The translations under genes were made by a program, and so were the position numbers. A stretch of 64,000 bases of DNA, from assembly GCA_000153745.1 (NCBI GenBank), contig DS022282.1:1976589-2040588 (forward strand), written 5' to 3'. Of this stretch, positions 28,820-36,475 are shown piece after piece. This DNA is from Rhodobacterales bacterium HTCC2255 (lineage in GTDB: Bacteria; Pseudomonadota; Alphaproteobacteria; Rhodobacterales; Rhodobacteraceae). Each line of letters begins with the position of its first letter. The first letter of the stretch is position 1. The notes under the pieces are model-generated. The model had not been told where the DNA came from. It saw only the letters and a program-made list of their open reading frames with translations, and did no database searches.

Positions 28820-29375
28820 TATAACAGCACTAAACGGTGCATCATGTAATGGTATAATTAATGTAAAAGATGCTGGTTTGCTTGGGATGATTACTTTACG
28901 CGCTGATCTAAAATCCAAAGCACTTGCAAAAGCATTGGATGTGGAACTGGGCAACGTGATCCCTGATCAACGCAAAGTTTCATCGACTAGTAAAAACACA
29001 ATAGCTTGGATGTCACCTGATGAGTTATTGATTATTACCAATTACAAAAACGTATCTAAAATAATTTCTAATTTAAATAAAAGTTTAACTGGTACACACA
29101 GCCTTGTTGTAGATGTATCTGATGCAAGATCAGTATTTTCGTTAGATGGAACAGCTATTCGTGATGTATTGTCAAAAGGTTCGCCTGCGAATATGTCTAT
29201 AGATGCTTTGCCATTGGGTGAAGTGCGAAGAACAAGAATAGCTCAACTTGCTGTTGCGTTCTGGTTTACTGATGAAATGAATTGTCAGCTAATATGTTTT
29301 CGATCTGTTGGTGGATATATTATGGACTGGTTGAAAAATGCTTCTGAACCAGGTTCTGAGGTCAATTTTCATTAA
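28812..29375 (+). CDS. soxG: Sarcosine oxidase subunit gamma
   Basis: Gamma subunit (187 residues) with a GcvT/YgfZ-like fold, recognised by SVFSLDGTAIRDVLSKGSPANMS and the LGEVRRTRIAQLAVAFW segment. The frame extends back to 28788 inside soxA, but ATG 28812 has AAGGAG nine bases upstream (28797-28802) and gives MSSITALNG, so I use it; it overlaps the soxA end by eight bases. It completes soxB-x-D-A-G. A perfect hairpin follows eight bases after the stop. Confidence 0.93.
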   Translation: MSSITALNGASCNGIINVKDAGLLGMITLRADLKSKALAKALDVELGNVIPDQRKVSSTSKNTIAWMSPDELLIITNYKNVSKIISNLNKSLTGTHSLVVDVSDARSVFSLDGTAIRDVLSKGSPANMSIDALPLGEVRRTRIAQLAVAFWFTDEMNCQLICFRSVGGYIMDWLKNASEPGSEVNFH

Positions 29376-29382
29376 AGTTAAT

Positions 29383-29415
29383 TTATGCATAGCTTTGCCC
29401 TTCAGCTATGCATAA
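29383..29415. terminator. Hairpin downstream of soxG
   Basis: A perfect 12-base-pair stem, TTATGCATAGCT (29383-29394) pairing with 29404-29415, with a nine-base loop. There is no T tract after it on the plus strand, so it is an imperfect candidate for intrinsic termination. It may instead protect the sox mRNA 3' end. It separates the operon from the small gene at 29501. Confidence 0.5.
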
Positions 29416-29500
29416 AACACATAGCGCTAAGGCGATCTTATCTGATGTAATGATACTCACTTCATCCTATTCAATACTTATAGAAAAAATGGAGTTTATC

Positions 29501-29647
29501 ATGGTTAATTCATACGAAAATATAGATTTGTTCAAAGTGCGTGAAGAAGCATCGCAAATGCGTTCTGAATTTATTTCTAAAATATTTGTAAAAATGTTAA
29601 CATGGCTTAGGGCTAGTTTGTCTTTATCAAATTTCAAACACGCATAA
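29501..29647 (+). CDS. 48-residue helical protein, possibly RSP_7527-like
   Basis: The frame is open from 29408, but ATG 29501 has GGAG six bases upstream and gives MVNSYENIDLF. The 48 residues are predicted helical and amphipathic (KVREEASQMRSEFISKIF, then VKMLTWLRASLSL) with no signal or clear membrane span. The pattern of an acidic start, a REEA-x-x-MRSE helix and a Trp/Arg tail recalls the small RSP_7527-type proteins of Rhodobacterales, which have no known function; I am not sure of this. It is bracketed by a hairpin upstream and a good terminator downstream, which supports an independent transcript. Confidence 0.6.
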   Translation: MVNSYENIDLFKVREEASQMRSEFISKIFVKMLTWLRASLSLSNFKHA

Positions 29648-29687
29648 TTTCAAATCATAAACAAATATTTCTCCCAATTTTTGTTTC

Positions 29688-29721
29688 AGCGCCCATGTAT
29701 TGTCTTGGGCGCTTTTCTTTT
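29688..29721 (+). terminator. Rho-independent terminator after the 48-residue gene
   Basis: An eight-base-pair GC-rich stem AGCGCCCA/TGGGCGCT (29688-29695 with 29706-29713), loop of ten bases, followed by TTTTCTTTTG. It lies 40 bases past the small gene's stop and just ahead of the methyltransferase gene. Confidence 0.8.
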
Positions 29722-29747
29722 GCTCTGAAGCAATGTAAGCGAACAAT

Positions 29748-30938
29748 ATGATAGATATACCCACACTTCGATTTCGTCCCAATAAATCACCTGCTCGTGT
29801 GATGTTTGGATTTCCATGGATTTATTCAGATGATGTTATTTTAGATAGGCGAACAAAAAAAATTGCTCCTGGGACATTTGTGAAGATACAAACTAACGAT
29901 AAACAAGATATCGGTTTGATTGCGTTTAATGGCGAAAGTAAAATTACAGGACGCATCATGGATCTCGATGTTAACGCTATTATCGATATCAATTGGATTG
30001 TAAAAAAGTTGGAAAGTGCATTTGCCTTGCGCAAAACTTTATATGATGCACCATTTTACCGTTTGATACATGCGGAAGCAGATGGTTTGCCAGGTGTCAT
30101 TATAGACCGTTTTGGAGATGCTTTCGTTGTTCAACCAAATGCTGCTTGGGCTGATAGGATGATGCCAGAAATAACATCAGCATTAGAGCAATTATTTTCA
30201 CCTAAAATAATATTAAAAAACGCTTCAGGGCGGGCTCGTTCACTTGAAGGATTAAATGACGAAAATATTTTCATCAAAGGGTCCTCTGATGCACCACTAG
30301 AAGTCAAAATGAATGATGCAATTTATATGGCGGATATATCTGGTGGCCAAAAAACTGGTTTATTCTTTGATCAACGCGAAAATCATGCTTTTACTGCCAA
30401 ATTAGCCAATGGTGGTTCAATAATTGATGTATTTAGCCATGTTGGTGGATTTTCGTTAGCTGCTTTAAGTGCAGGTGCGACTAGTGCTATTGCTGTGGAT
30501 AGCTCACAACCAGCGCTTGATTTAGCGATCAAAGGTGCTGATGCGTCTGGGTTTTCCAAATCATTTTCAACTCGTAAAGGTGATGCTTTTGAGGTTATGG
30601 CGCAACTTTTTGATGAAGGTGAAAGATATCAGGTGGTAGTTTGTGACCCTCCTGCATTTGCTCCATCAAAGCCTGCATTAGAAAGAGGTCTTCGAGCATA
30701 TGAGAAAGCAGCAAAAATGGCCTCAAAATTAGTCAAACCGGGTGGTTATTTAGTCTTATGTTCTTGTTCACATGCAGCTGACATGCAAAAATTTCGAAAA
30801 GCTTCTCTTGTTGGTATGGGTAAAGCTGGCCGTAAAGGTCAAATTATTCATTCTGGTTCGGCAGGAATAGATCATCCTGTTCATCCTCATCTTGCTGAGT
30901 CTTCTTATTTGAAATCAATTTTCTTAAGATTAGATTGA
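29748..30938 (+). CDS. Class I rRNA (cytosine-C5) methyltransferase, RlmI-like
   Basis: SAM-dependent 23S rRNA methyltransferase of the RlmI/YccW group (396 residues). An N-terminal PUA domain (to about 80, with HPWIYS-like FPWIYSDD) is followed by an RNA-binding-fold linker and a Rossmann methyltransferase domain: QKTGLFFDQREN near 203, VIDVFSHVGGFSLAAL in motif I, and CDPPAFAPSK near 302. The LVLCSCSH cysteine is the catalytic one in this family. E. coli RlmI modifies C1962 of 23S rRNA; the site here is inferred. The stop overlaps the ATG of the PIN gene (TGATG). Confidence 0.9.
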   Translation: MIDIPTLRFRPNKSPARVMFGFPWIYSDDVILDRRTKKIAPGTFVKIQTNDKQDIGLIAFNGESKITGRIMDLDVNAIIDINWIVKKLESAFALRKTLYDAPFYRLIHAEADGLPGVIIDRFGDAFVVQPNAAWADRMMPEITSALEQLFSPKIILKNASGRARSLEGLNDENIFIKGSSDAPLEVKMNDAIYMADISGGQKTGLFFDQRENHAFTAKLANGGSIIDVFSHVGGFSLAALSAGATSAIAVDSSQPALDLAIKGADASGFSKSFSTRKGDAFEVMAQLFDEGERYQVVVCDPPAFAPSKPALERGLRAYEKAAKMASKLVKPGGYLVLCSCSHAADMQKFRKASLVGMGKAGRKGQIIHSGSAGIDHPVHPHLAESSYLKSIFLRLD

Positions 30939-31471
30939 TGAGAGTTTTATTAGACACATGTGTTCTTTATCCTTCTATTTTGCGGTCAATTCTATTGGGG
31001 GCTGCACAAAAGGGTTTATTTGAACCGATTTGGTCTGAAAAAATAATTGAGGAATGGCGCCATGCAGCGCAGCGTAACCACGATGAAGCTGAGGCAACTA
31101 TTGTAATAGCGCTTTTAAGGGTTAATTGGCCAAAATCTCAGGTGGAGATAGGTCCAGAGAATAAAAATTTATTTTTACCAGATGAAAACGATATCCATGT
31201 ATTACAAGCGGCTATTGAAGGTAATGCTGATGAATTGCTAACAGCAAATTTAAAAGATTTTCCAACCAAGATACTTTTGGGCCATGGTATCGTGCGTCGT
31301 ACTCCAGATGATTTCTTGTTAGAATTAGCAACATCACATCGTTCTGAAATTCTAGAAATAATTGAAACTGTAAAAAAAGAGGCAATAAGAAGATCTGGAA
31401 TTAGTATAAATAATCGCAAGATGTTGAAATCATCTCGTTTAACAAAGTTAGCAAAGTTCATAGCTAGCTAA
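30938..31471 (+). CDS. PIN-domain protein (RSP_2648 type)
   Basis: PIN-fold protein of 177 residues. Conserved acidic residues are visible at the start (RVLLDTCVLYPS), in EKIIEEW near 37, and in DENDIHVLQAA and ADELLTANLKDFP. PIN domains are Mg-dependent ribonucleases, best known as VapC toxins. No antitoxin-size gene precedes it: the ATG overlaps the stop of the methyltransferase gene. This form, longer than VapC (about 130), resembles what I know as RSP_2648-family proteins of Rhodobacterales. The coupling to an rRNA methyltransferase suggests an RNA-maturation or decay role rather than toxicity, which is inference. Confidence 0.82.
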   Translation: MRVLLDTCVLYPSILRSILLGAAQKGLFEPIWSEKIIEEWRHAAQRNHDEAEATIVIALLRVNWPKSQVEIGPENKNLFLPDENDIHVLQAAIEGNADELLTANLKDFPTKILLGHGIVRRTPDDFLLELATSHRSEILEIIETVKKEAIRRSGISINNRKMLKSSRLTKLAKFIAS

Positions 31472-31494
31472 TTCAAAATAAAGACTTAGGAATT

Positions 31495-32172
31495 TTATTC
31501 CCATTCATTCTTTAACTTTTTAATTGCAATAATTCTATCCTTTGTCTTTGGATGACTCATCATCCAAGCCATTGAATTGTTTCCTTCACTGCTAATTTTT
31601 TCAAGCTTTTCGAACATTGAAATTTGAGGTTCAATACCAATATTTGCCTTAATTAATAGCGCAGCAGCATAAGCATCAGCTTCATATTCGTCTTTTCTAG
31701 AGAGGCGTGCAGTCAAAAATTTAGTAAGTGTATTAGCAATCAATGTCCCAAACCCACCAAAAAATCTGCTCAAAACCATTGATAATGCAACTCTAATGGC
31801 ATTTTGGCTTGAAAAATCTATCATTCTTCTTTTTGTGTGGCCTAAAGCGACATGCCCCAATTCATGAGCGATAACGCTTGCTAATTCTGGTGCTGTTATC
31901 TCTCCGTCATAGTATTTTTTCATAAATCCTCTTGTGATAAAAATACGCCCATCAGGTATAGCTAGTCCGTTTATTGGTTCGATTTCATAAATATTCACCT
32001 TTATTTTTTGCAAATCTAAAGTATCTGCCATCTGATCTGTTAACTTTTCAAGAGGTGGATCATTTAATATAGTTGATTTATTATCCATTTCTGATTTTGT
32101 GCGCCATGCAGATACATAATACATAATTACAGCCCACAAGACGGCGAGTAAAATTGGTGAAAATTTTAACAT
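31495..32172 (-). CDS. M48-family zinc metalloprotease
   Basis: A 225-residue membrane-anchored peptidase. Residues 4-22 form an N-terminal hydrophobic anchor; the zinc motif is HELGHVALGH near 104-113, with the third ligand glutamate in DEYEADAYA near 165. It lacks the four membrane helices of HtpX and the TPR part of BepA, so it is a minimal periplasm-facing or secreted M48 domain, possibly in envelope quality control. It is convergent with the PIN gene, 23 bases apart. A 196-base gap separates it from the divergent dksA. Confidence 0.88.
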   Translation of the reverse strand: MLKFSPILLAVLWAVIMYYVSAWRTKSEMDNKSTILNDPPLEKLTDQMADTLDLQKIKVNIYEIEPINGLAIPDGRIFITRGFMKKYYDGEITAPELASVIAHELGHVALGHTKRRMIDFSSQNAIRVALSMVLSRFFGGFGTLIANTLTKFLTARLSRKDEYEADAYAAALLIKANIGIEPQISMFEKLEKISSEGNNSMAWMMSHPKTKDRIIAIKKLKNEWE

Positions 32173-32368
32173 TTTATTATTTTTTACCCTGTTTTATAAA
32201 TGCTTAGTATAATAGATATACCACATTATGAATCATACCCACCATATATGATTATATACATAAATATTATAAGTATTCTAATCATTCAAAAGAAGGACGT
32301 GACATCTATAAGATTCTAATATACGGATCAATAAAATATAGATTACCTGAAGAAAATTAGGTCTTATT

Positions 32369-32791
32369 ATGAAAGTTAATAAAGTGTTAGATACTGAATA
32401 CCATCCAACTGACAACGAAGAATTTATGAACGATCGTCAAGTAGAGTACTTTCAAAAGAAATTATTGGATTGGAAAGCAGCATTGCTTGCTGATGGCCGA
32501 GATACCATTGAAGGTATGCAAGAGGGCACACGTAATATTCCAGATGTTGCCGACAGAGCTTCTGAGGAAACAGATAGAGCGCTAGAATTAAGAACGCGCG
32601 ATCGTCAAAGAAAACTTGTTTCAAAAATCGATAGTGCACTTAGAAGAATTGAAGACGGTTCCTATGGATGGTGCGATGCTACTGGTGAACCAATTTCTTT
32701 GAAAAGACTTGAGGCAAGGCCGACAGCGAATTTGTCGCTTGAAGCTCAAGAGCGACACGAACGAAAAGAAAAAGTTCATAGAGACGACTGA
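32369..32791 (+). CDS. dksA: DksA-type RNA polymerase-binding factor, cysteine-poor
   Basis: Binds the RNA polymerase secondary channel and, with ppGpp, controls rRNA and amino-acid promoters. The coiled-coil tip residues D59, D62 and A64 (DVADRA) match the functional DxxDxA of E. coli DksA. In the zinc-finger region only C102 remains; T105, S123 and A126 occupy the positions of the other three cysteines, with exact spacing (C-x2-T, 21 residues, S-x2-A). Cys-poor DksA proteins such as Pseudomonas DksA2 work without zinc, so the gene is presumably functional. Length 140 is near normal. A strong terminator follows. Confidence 0.93.
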   Translation: MKVNKVLDTEYHPTDNEEFMNDRQVEYFQKKLLDWKAALLADGRDTIEGMQEGTRNIPDVADRASEETDRALELRTRDRQRKLVSKIDSALRRIEDGSYGWCDATGEPISLKRLEARPTANLSLEAQERHERKEKVHRDD

Positions 32792-32817
32792 TATGAATGT
32801 ATGAATCAAATAAAATT

Positions 32818-32850
32818 AACACCGCGTCTAATCCCGCGGTGTTTTTGTTT
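32818..32850 (+). terminator. Rho-independent terminator after dksA
   Basis: A nine-base-pair stem AACACCGCG/CGCGGTGTT (32818-32826 with 32835-32843), loop of eight bases, followed by TTTTTGTTT. It ends only nine bases before the next start codon at 32859, so the T tract lies next to the GGAG ribosome site of the monooxygenase gene. Confidence 0.82.
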
Positions 32851-32858
32851 GGAGTTAA

Positions 32859-34019
32859 ATGACACTATTAAATAAAAAAATTGGAGTTATTGGCGGTGGA
32901 ATTGGTGGATTAGCTTCAGCGATTGCCTTTGCGAAGTTCGGTAGCCAAGTAACTCTTTATGAAAAAGCATTAGTGATATCTGAAGTAGGTGCAGGCATTC
33001 AAATAAGTGCAAATGGTATTAATGTATTAACAAAGCTTGGTATATATCCTGATTATTTGAAATCAGTGGGTTTCCCAAAAAATATTATATTTAAAGATTA
33101 TAAAACTGATAAAGCCATCACAGAAATCCAACATAATCAAGATTTAAACTTACCCTATATGCAATTACATCGCGCTGATTTAATTGAAGCATTAGTTGCT
33201 CGTGCAAAAAGTTTAGGCGTTAATATTGTTCTAGGATCCAAAGCTAAGGTTATTAATTCTGGTGATTCTGGGTCAAAAATAAAAGTAAATAATTCTGAAG
33301 TTTTTGATTTTGATTTAACTGTAGCAGCAGATGGTATGAACTCAACGGTGAGGCAATATTGGTTTGGTCAACGCCCCTCAGTTTTCATGAAACAAATTGC
33401 TTGGAGAGCCCTTATTCCTTCTAACGGAATGTCCATAGAGCCAACAGTATATATGGGAATTAATAAGCATTTGGTAATGTATCCACTCAGAAATGGAAAG
33501 ATTATAAATATCATCGGCGTTCAGTCGAATAAAAATTTAGCACCAGAAAGTTGGACTAATGATGGTTCTCCAGAAAAATTCTATAATGAATTTTCTGATT
33601 TTAATACAAGTGTTACTAATATTTTGTCTGATATAACTGAAGTAAAGCTTTGGGGTTTATATTCGCATCCAACCTTAAAGTCATGGTCTCATAAAAATGT
33701 TGTATTGCTTGGCGACGCAGCTCATCCGATGCTGCCGTTTATGGCTCAGGGATCATGCATGGCTTTAGAAGATGCAGCAGTTTTAGCTCGTGTTTTAAAT
33801 AAAATTAATAATATCGATACTGCATTAAAAAAATATGAAAATATTAGAAAAAAACGAGTAACTGCTGTGCAGAAAACATCTATTAAAAATGGAAAGTTTT
33901 TTCACATTAATAATTTAATACTTAGGAAATTTTTCCATATTACTATGCTTTTTATAACAAAATTTCATCCTTCATTTTTAAAAAGCCGATATAATTGGAT
34001 TTATAATTACAAAGCTTAA
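32859..34019 (+). CDS. FAD-dependent aromatic monooxygenase (salicylate hydroxylase-like)
   Basis: Group A flavoprotein monooxygenase of 386 residues. The dinucleotide-binding GVIGGGIGGLASAIAFAKFG is at residues 9-28, the DG-type motif VAADGMNSTVR near 153, and GDAAHPMLPFMAQGSCMALEDA near 284. The last segment is typical of salicylate, 3-hydroxybenzoate or 6-hydroxynicotinate hydroxylases. The substrate is unknown and no aromatic ring-cleavage genes are nearby. GGAG precedes the ATG by about eight bases. The tail overlaps the convergent xthA by four bases. Confidence 0.85.
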   Translation: MTLLNKKIGVIGGGIGGLASAIAFAKFGSQVTLYEKALVISEVGAGIQISANGINVLTKLGIYPDYLKSVGFPKNIIFKDYKTDKAITEIQHNQDLNLPYMQLHRADLIEALVARAKSLGVNIVLGSKAKVINSGDSGSKIKVNNSEVFDFDLTVAADGMNSTVRQYWFGQRPSVFMKQIAWRALIPSNGMSIEPTVYMGINKHLVMYPLRNGKIINIIGVQSNKNLAPESWTNDGSPEKFYNEFSDFNTSVTNILSDITEVKLWGLYSHPTLKSWSHKNVVLLGDAAHPMLPFMAQGSCMALEDAAVLARVLNKINNIDTALKKYENIRKKRVTAVQKTSIKNGKFFHINNLILRKFFHITMLFITKFHPSFLKSRYNWIYNYKA

Positions 34020-34798
34020 ATATCGAGCTCTACCCAAACTGGCACATGATCAGATGGTTTATCTCTTGCTCTACATTCACGATCAGATTGGCAATCAATT
34101 AATATATCAGCACACGATGATGATAATAAAAAATGATCTATTCTTATGCCATTATTTTTATTCCAAGCACCTGCTTGATAATCCCAAAAAGTATAGTTCA
34201 TTGCAGATTTATTTTTTACTCGGAAAGCATCTGTTAAGCCTAGATTTAAGATTTTTCTATAGGCAGCTCGACTTTCGGGAAGGTATGCTGCATCACTTTC
34301 CCAAACTTTTGTATCCCAACAATCTTCAGCTTGTGGAATAATATTAAAATCACCTGCTAATAAAAATGGTTCCTCTAATTTTATCAGTGCGCATGTTCGT
34401 TCATATAAACGCTTCATCCACTTTAGTTTATAATCAAATTTTGGACCAGGAGTTGGATTGCCGTTGGGTAGATAGAGATTGCATAATCTAAGCGGACCTT
34501 TGTTCGTTATAACTGTTGCTTCAATATATCGAGTTTGAATATCATCACTATCACCGGGTAGTCCGCGCATTATATCTTCAAGAGGGTATTTAGATAATAT
34601 AGCAACTCCATTAAATCCTTTCATCCCATGACTATGTATTTGATATCCTAGCGCTTCAATTTCTTCTCTTGGGAAAAGTTCATCAACTGATTTTATTTCC
34701 TGCAACATTGCAATATCTGGCATAGTTTCACTTAACCAGTCTAACAAAGCTGGCAGTCGAGCTTTAATGCCATTTATATTAAAAGTTGCAATCTTCAT
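34016..34798 (-). CDS. xthA: Exodeoxyribonuclease III
   Basis: AP endonuclease/3'-5' exonuclease of base-excision repair (260 residues). Landmarks of the EEP fold are MKIATFNINGIKARL, the metal glutamate in MLQEIKS, LAGDFNIIP near 149, and the terminal SDHVPVWVELDI with the catalytic Asp-His. The protein has the length and order of the ExoIII (Xth) branch. It reads toward the monooxygenase gene; the erpA-like gene on the same strand lies 81 bases upstream. Confidence 0.95.
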   Translation of the reverse strand: MKIATFNINGIKARLPALLDWLSETMPDIAMLQEIKSVDELFPREEIEALGYQIHSHGMKGFNGVAILSKYPLEDIMRGLPGDSDDIQTRYIEATVITNKGPLRLCNLYLPNGNPTPGPKFDYKLKWMKRLYERTCALIKLEEPFLLAGDFNIIPQAEDCWDTKVWESDAAYLPESRAAYRKILNLGLTDAFRVKNKSAMNYTFWDYQAGAWNKNNGIRIDHFLLSSSCADILIDCQSDRECRARDKPSDHVPVWVELDI

Positions 34799-34879
34799 TT
34801 AATGTTATCCTTGAAGTTGGAGTTTTTGGTAATCTAAATAAATTTTATCGTTATTTTTAAATGTAAATTGAAATTTTAA

Positions 34880-35215
34880 CTAAATTGAAAAACTAATTCC
34901 ACACCCACAGCTTGAAGTAGCATTTGGATTTTCAATTACAAAACGTGCCCCAATTAACTCTTGCGTATAATCAATTACTGCATTTTCTAAAAAGGGGAGT
35001 GATACTTTATCTATTAATACCAGTTGGCCATTCTTCTCTAAAATTAAATCGTCATTATTAGGCCCATTTTCTAATTTTATTTCATATTGAAATCCAGAAC
35101 ACCCACCACCCTCAACCGCAATCCTTAATGCTTGAGAGACTTCAACATGTTCATTTATTTCTGCTAAACGATCAAATGCTCTATCAGTTACTGTTGGGGG
35201 TAAAGAAAGATCCAT
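34880..35215 (-). CDS. erpA: A-type iron-sulfur carrier (ErpA/IscA-like)
   Basis: A 111-residue A-type carrier with the three cluster cysteines C39 (EGGGCSGFQY), C103 and C105 (SSCGCGISFSI). These proteins accept [2Fe-2S] or [4Fe-4S] clusters and pass them to apoproteins, which would matter for the clusters in the nuo products and MoaA of this window. The DLILEKNGQLVLIDKVSLPFL strand region is typical. ErpA against IscA cannot be settled firmly; the stand-alone position next to dgt is the usual erpA place in alphaproteobacteria. It is divergent from dgt over 83 bases. Confidence 0.85.
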   Translation of the reverse strand: MDLSLPPTVTDRAFDRLAEINEHVEVSQALRIAVEGGGCSGFQYEIKLENGPNNDDLILEKNGQLVLIDKVSLPFLENAVIDYTQELIGARFVIENPNATSSCGCGISFSI

Positions 35216-35298
35216 CTTTTCCGGCTTTCATAATTAATATATAGACATAACATAAACCTGCTTTACGCTCGCGGCAATATGTAAAGGTTAACTAAATC

Positions 35299-36429
35299 AT
35301 GCAAAGTGTAATTGCTTCAAACCCAGAAGCTTCCCGAGGTAGATTATATTCTGAAGAAGAAAGTAAATACCGCTCACCATTCCAGCGGGATCGTGACCGT
35401 GTAATTCACTCTAAAGCCTTTCGGCGTTTGAAACATAAAACGCAAGTTTTTGTAGCGCATGAAGGAGACCATTTTCGCACTCGGCTATCTCATACTATTG
35501 AGGTTGCGCAAGTCGCCCGTACAATTGCAAAGACATTAAATCTAAACTCAGAATTAACTGAAGCTATTGCATTAGCACACGACCTTGGTCATCCACCTTT
35601 TGCCCATGTTGGGGAAGATATTCTGAAGATGAAAATGAAAAATTATGGTGGATTTGATCATAATGCACAGGCAATAAAAATAGTAACATCATTAGAAAAA
35701 AATTATGCTGAGTTTGATGGTTTAAACCTTACCTGGGAAACTTTAGAAGGAATTGCTAAACATAACGGCCCATTAATAAATCCTATTCCATATACGCTAA
35801 ATAATTATACTCAAAAGCATAACCTAGAGCTTAAAACTCATGCAAGTGCAGAAGCTCAAGTTGCTGCTATATCTGATGATATAGCATATAATAATCATGA
35901 TTTAGATGATGGGTTAAGGGCAAATTTATTTACAGAAAATGATATTTTTGGCCTTCCTATAGTCGGTGAATGCTTTTCACTGGTAGATGTAAAATATCCT
36001 AACTTGGATCCTATAAGGCGTCGGAATGAAGCATTGAGACGAATTTTTAGCGCAATGGTGGAAGACGTTATCACATATTCGCTATATTTAATAAAAGGCA
36101 CTCCTTTATATTCCTCAAGGGATGTTAGAGAGCTTGGGAGTCAACTTATTCAATTTTCACCAGAAATGACTGAAAAAATAAATGAAATTCGCACGTATTT
36201 ATTTGATAATATGTACCGCTCAGATCGTGTAAATATAATGCGAGAACGTGCAAGCCTAGTAGTCAACGGATTATTTGATTTTTTTATGAACGATAGTAAA
36301 TTATTGCCAAAACAGTGGGCTCATGGCGAAAATGAATTGGAACAAGCGCGATTGATTTCAGATTATTTGTCAGGAATGACAGATGGGTATGCAGAGCTGA
36401 AATATACCAAACTCACCTCTGGAACATAA
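35299..36429 (+). CDS. dgt: Deoxyguanosinetriphosphate triphosphohydrolase-like protein
   Basis: HD-domain dNTP triphosphohydrolase (376 residues). The N-terminal SPFQRDRDRVIHSKAFRRLK is a family signature; metal ligands are in RLSHTIEVAQ (His, near 58), LAHDLGHPPFAH (His-Asp, near 93-103) and the later DDIAYNNHDLDD. The length is that of type II Dgt-like proteins rather than the 505-residue E. coli enzyme. It controls dNTP pools. It leads into argS 46 bases downstream, an order (erpA, dgt, argS, SPOR, nagZ, scpA, scpB) familiar from Rhodobacterales. Confidence 0.93.
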   Translation: MQSVIASNPEASRGRLYSEEESKYRSPFQRDRDRVIHSKAFRRLKHKTQVFVAHEGDHFRTRLSHTIEVAQVARTIAKTLNLNSELTEAIALAHDLGHPPFAHVGEDILKMKMKNYGGFDHNAQAIKIVTSLEKNYAEFDGLNLTWETLEGIAKHNGPLINPIPYTLNNYTQKHNLELKTHASAEAQVAAISDDIAYNNHDLDDGLRANLFTENDIFGLPIVGECFSLVDVKYPNLDPIRRRNEALRRIFSAMVEDVITYSLYLIKGTPLYSSRDVRELGSQLIQFSPEMTEKINEIRTYLFDNMYRSDRVNIMRERASLVVNGLFDFFMNDSKLLPKQWAHGENELEQARLISDYLSGMTDGYAELKYTKLTSGT

Positions 36430-36475
36430 TTGAACCATGTGTTAAATCGCAAAAATATAATTACTGGATGAATTA

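Noticed and set aside
30938..31471. VapC-type toxin-antitoxin module
   Set aside because: No antitoxin-size gene precedes the PIN gene; it is longer than VapC and is joined to a methyltransferase.
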